Assembly: GCA_000497125.2 (NCBI GenBank)
Contig: CM035322.1
Location: 938,001 to 1,002,000 of the forward strand
From: Spironucleus salmonicida
Lineage: Eukaryota; Fornicata; Diplomonadida; Hexamitidae
DNA: 64,000 nucleotides
Direction: 5' to 3'
The notes beneath the pieces are model-generated. The model was not told the origin of the DNA. It made no database searches and worked only from the letters and a program-made list of their open reading frames with translations. Positions 60,493 through 64,000 of this stretch are shown in pieces. A program made the position numbers and the translations under genes. Each line of letters opens with the position of its first letter. The first letter of the stretch is position 1.

Positions 60493-63400
60493 TTTAAAAA
60501 AAGTTTAAAATAGGTTTCTATATATTTTTCTTATATTCTCGCAAATAGTATATGGTTAAATTATTGACACGAACAATAGAATATATTAGTAAAATAAATT
60601 ATACTCATATCTCAGCATATAAATGTTTATGCACTATTAAATAGTGATTTTATTTTTATAAATTTACCAAGATAGTAAAAAGAATAAAAACAGTAATCAT
60701 TATAATTTACTGCTTATTACTAATTATAGATTATTGTAAGATTTCGTATTCATACTTAATACAGTTTCATTTAACTAAATATATACAATAAAGTAACCTT
60801 ATACCTAGGATTAGCAATTTTTCACTGATATATTTACATTCCATTTATTTATAATTTATTCGAAAATCAAGCAGTAATTTTTTATAATCCATTTGTTGCT
60901 TGCATTAATATTCTTAACAAAAAATTATTGTAATGAAAAAGTCTCTTCAATGCATTCTAATATTTCTCTTAACTGTATTTAATATTAATATTTCTTTGAT
61001 ATTATGGATAATGGTTAAGTTATAATCATTAATAGACACTTCATTATCTTAGAATATATAGTTTAACCTTTCTAAATATGATGATAGGTTATATATCAGT
61101 TACCACAAATGAGTATCAAAATAGCAATTAAAATTGTAATACCAATGATTTTATCAAATATTCTAAAATTTCACAAATAGAAAATTCATATAAATTAAAT
61201 CTTGTATTTTGCATAATAAGAATCATAAAAATTCATTAATGCTACAACCCATATTATAAAACGTATATTTATATTCGAAGTAACTGCTGATAGAATTTAC
61301 ACATATACCGCATCTTATAACTTAATCTCCGTTAAAAGAAATCTATATAATATTTAAACATATCCTTTAAAATTAAATTTCTGCTAGCTATTTATCCAGA
61401 AGTCGTATAATATAAACAACATAATCTGTAATAGAGATATATAAAGCTGTAGTTTTGAAATAATTTCATAATTAAGGCTTTGTAACGAAGATTTGTATCA
61501 CATATATTCTTCTGCGTTAACTCTCATCAATAATAACTGCAAAAAAATGATGAATGCATAAACTGATAATTAAAAAGTCTACACAAGTAACTGTTTGCGT
61601 ATATTTATATCAGCTTATATAATTGTCAAAGGTTTTAAAGTTAGACACCATATGCGTTATAAATTTTTTCAGTTGTACCTGTTTAAAACATAGATTTAGG
61701 AGGAAGTAGTTTGTAGTTAAAAATACAATCCATATTAATTATGAACCTATAAAACAAATATAACAAACTAGTAATATAATTTTAACATAGCTTACTTCCC
61801 TAATTGTAATTATTATTATAATTAAAATGCAATCTTTTTTTGCTACAACCTGAAGTAATGTAAATGTTATAATATTATTACTTAAATAATGCATTCAACA
61901 TAATTTACAGATTAGCATCTCTAGAATTTGTAATCCATCCAAATAACCGATCGTGAAAAATATATCTAACTGTACTTTTGCAATATTTCTTAAGGAAATT
62001 TATATACTAATAACTTATTCCAGATCAACGCAATTCAGAACGAAAATTCATGATTTCCCAATGTACCAATTAGTTGATAATATTTAAAGATGACAGATTC
62101 GCTATACCTGATGAACCTGTTATCTTAACTGATACAGCTAAATAATCTTAGAATAATTTGGGCTTTAGTAATATCAGAATCATCATATATTCATTATTAA
62201 TACGTGTATTGAAGTTAATTCAGATAATAATTAATTCTAAAGCTACATAAGATATTAAGTATCTAAGTGTGCAAAATAACAACAAATTTGCTATTTTTTA
62301 TTCATGTGTATAAAATATATGCATCATAATTATACTGTGCACTATTTCACTCTAGTATAATTGCTAGATTTCATGTTAATATAACTATAAAAGTCAGTGT
62401 AACTATTAATCCATATGATATGAGTACAAATTATAAGGTTTGTCATTTTTCTATGCCATGTAATCGAAAATTTCAACAGAAAATCTAGTTATCAAGAGTA
62501 CATGAAAGTATTCACAAAATATAATAATAAAAACGCATGAAAGACTGATACAAGGGTTGCATCTTACTATCATCAATAATTCTTAAAATATGTTCCAATT
62601 TATTATAATATTATTAACATTACTGATATATAAATTTAGAAAACCAGATGCCCCACGTATCTTACATTCAATTATATTATTAGATTTAATTGCGTAGATC
62701 CTTTTGATTAATTTTGTTTATAATATATAACATATGGATATATTAATGTTTTATAAGTTATTATAATCGTTATCGGTTTGGTCAAAGTATTTGGATAACT
62801 GGTAGGATAACCAAAATTAAAATTTAAGATAACCCTGAAATTTAAACATAAATTTATGTCATTTATTTTTTATTAAATTATTTAATAGGTGATGGATGCA
62901 TTTTTGTTTTATGCAGAATTAGTATAATTTATTAACTAATTTTATTTAGTATATAATAATAAATATAAGATATAATATCATTATGAGTAACAACTTTAAT
63001 AATGTTATTATAGTGATAACTAAAAATGAAAGAACGATTCCAAACTCTTACCTATTAGTTATAGAATATAAGATTAAATCAAATTTAGTTAATAAAAATC
63101 CAATTTCGTATTGAACTTATTATATTCTGTATTGAGTCAATTTTATTGATAAATTTATTAACACTAAGATGAATATAACTTTTACTTCTAGATTTATTAC
63201 AAAAAGTTTATTATAGAAAGTAATATGTATATTTTATATTGTAGGCACTAATTTCGCGAAAAATAAAGCATCTACTAATAATAAATATTACCATCAAATC
63301 TCATGCACCACAAGATACTATACTATATTACTTAAATATAGGTGCCAAAATTTAGTAGCTGATTAATTGATTTTTCCAGCATACATATTTGTTTTGCACT

Positions 63401-64000
63401 CAAATATTGATTGTTGACTTTTACTTACGCTTAATGAAAATGTTAGTATAAATTTAACAAATTTAGGTCATTATTAATAGCTACAATTTATAATTAGTTA
63501 ATTTATTCTTAATTAGTTAGTATATTCAGATTTAACTCTGATAACAGATAAATTTTAATAATTTGTTTATTAATAAATTGAGACAATATTATAGGATTAA
63601 TATTTATTCCCTAAAAATGTAATGCATGTTTTCTTTTATGATTAAATTATATCATACTATAATTTTTTACTATTTTTTACTTAATTCCTGTTGGTATATG
63701 CTCTTTCACTATTAATACTTAATGTTTAACCAAAAAATATATTTATATATGTAAACACATTCTAAATTTAAGTAATATACTATATATTAAACAATTATAA
63801 GTAATATATTAGAAAAAATTATTTGGTTATCTAAGCATAAAAAGTTTACTTCAGTTGGATTTACTATTAATATTAAAACACTATAGATTATTTATTTACT
63901 AATATTGATATAATTACTTTCGCAGTAAATATAGTATTATAGTTTATAGTAATGTATATATTAAACAATTGACTATATTGTTAGACTTAAAAAAAATTAT
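60493..64000. other. AT-rich region without supported genes
   Basis: About 3.5 kb of uniformly AT-rich sequence. Open frames of up to about 130 codons occur, as expected when TGA is the only stop, but none has protein-like composition, a recognisable motif and a start together. A short hydrophobic minus-strand stretch near 61090-61160 (GITILIAILILICGN) could be a relic of a membrane-protein gene like that at 33577-35079, but this is weak. Confidence 0.5.

Noticed and set aside
61990-62430. Plus-strand open frame of about 130 codons
   Set aside because: With TGA as the only stop, AT-rich sequence yields such frames by chance; composition is Ile/Asn-rich with no motif or good start.
1-64000. 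CRISPR arrays, bacterial operons, insertion sequences, tRNA or rRNA genes
   Set aside because: No spaced identical repeats, transposase genes, terminal inverted repeats or RNA gene signatures were seen; the gene content is eukaryotic.

Overview
The window reads as nuclear DNA of a flagellated protist in which TAA and TAG encode glutamine and TGA is the only stop. Every long gene stays open only if in-frame TAA/TAG are read as Gln, and each then ends at a single TGA: a 12.2 kb midasin, a 5.3 kb UTP10/HEATR1 and a 17.8 kb dynein-like gene. No confident intron is needed anywhere. Some neighbouring genes are only 20-60 bp apart. A UAR=Gln code, few introns, tight packing and an axonemal-type protein fit a hexamitin diplomonad best. 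An oxymonad or a ciliate is not excluded. This is inference, since no rRNA was seen.

Layout. 1-404 is the tail of an unknown coiled-coil gene. 755-12916 is midasin (ribosome assembly). 13044-16781 encodes a Gln/Ser-rich protein with a CEP44-like N terminus. 17394-21581 is a minus-strand cluster: an RNase PH-fold exosome-like protein, an SPFH/stomatin protein, a small ORF and a tandem AAA protein whose stop overlaps the start of that ORF. 22264-22857 is an unknown plus-strand gene. 23341-26877 encodes a large type I membrane protein, head-to-head with UTP10 (26902-32220). A membrane-anchored palmitoyl-protein thioesterase (32248-33234), a second type I membrane protein (33577-35079), a small ORF and a degenerate HAD 5'-nucleotidase (35789-37255) follow. 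Three small genes of unknown function come next, then the divergent dynein heavy chain (40093-57852), a Myb/SANT protein (58543-58809) and a broken second thioesterase copy (59498-60492). The last 3.5 kb is AT-rich with no supported gene.

Themes. (1) Composition is mosaic: GC-rich islands using CAG for Gln alternate with AT-rich stretches using TAA/TAG inside single reading frames, and two islands run across convergent gene junctions. One island, a 306 bp block, is almost identical between the two thioesterase copies while their flanks have diverged, which points to gene conversion. (2) Several proteins keep a recognisable fold but have lost catalytic residues: dynein AAA1, the tandem AAA protein, the HAD nucleotidase and the second thioesterase. 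(3) Several start codons share an upstream layout of an AT-rich TATATAATA-like tract followed by a CTTTCC-like pyrimidine patch.

Midasin and UTP10 both serve ribosome biogenesis. Otherwise the genes look like unrelated neighbours, as expected in a eukaryotic chromosome. All positions and translations were worked out by eye.
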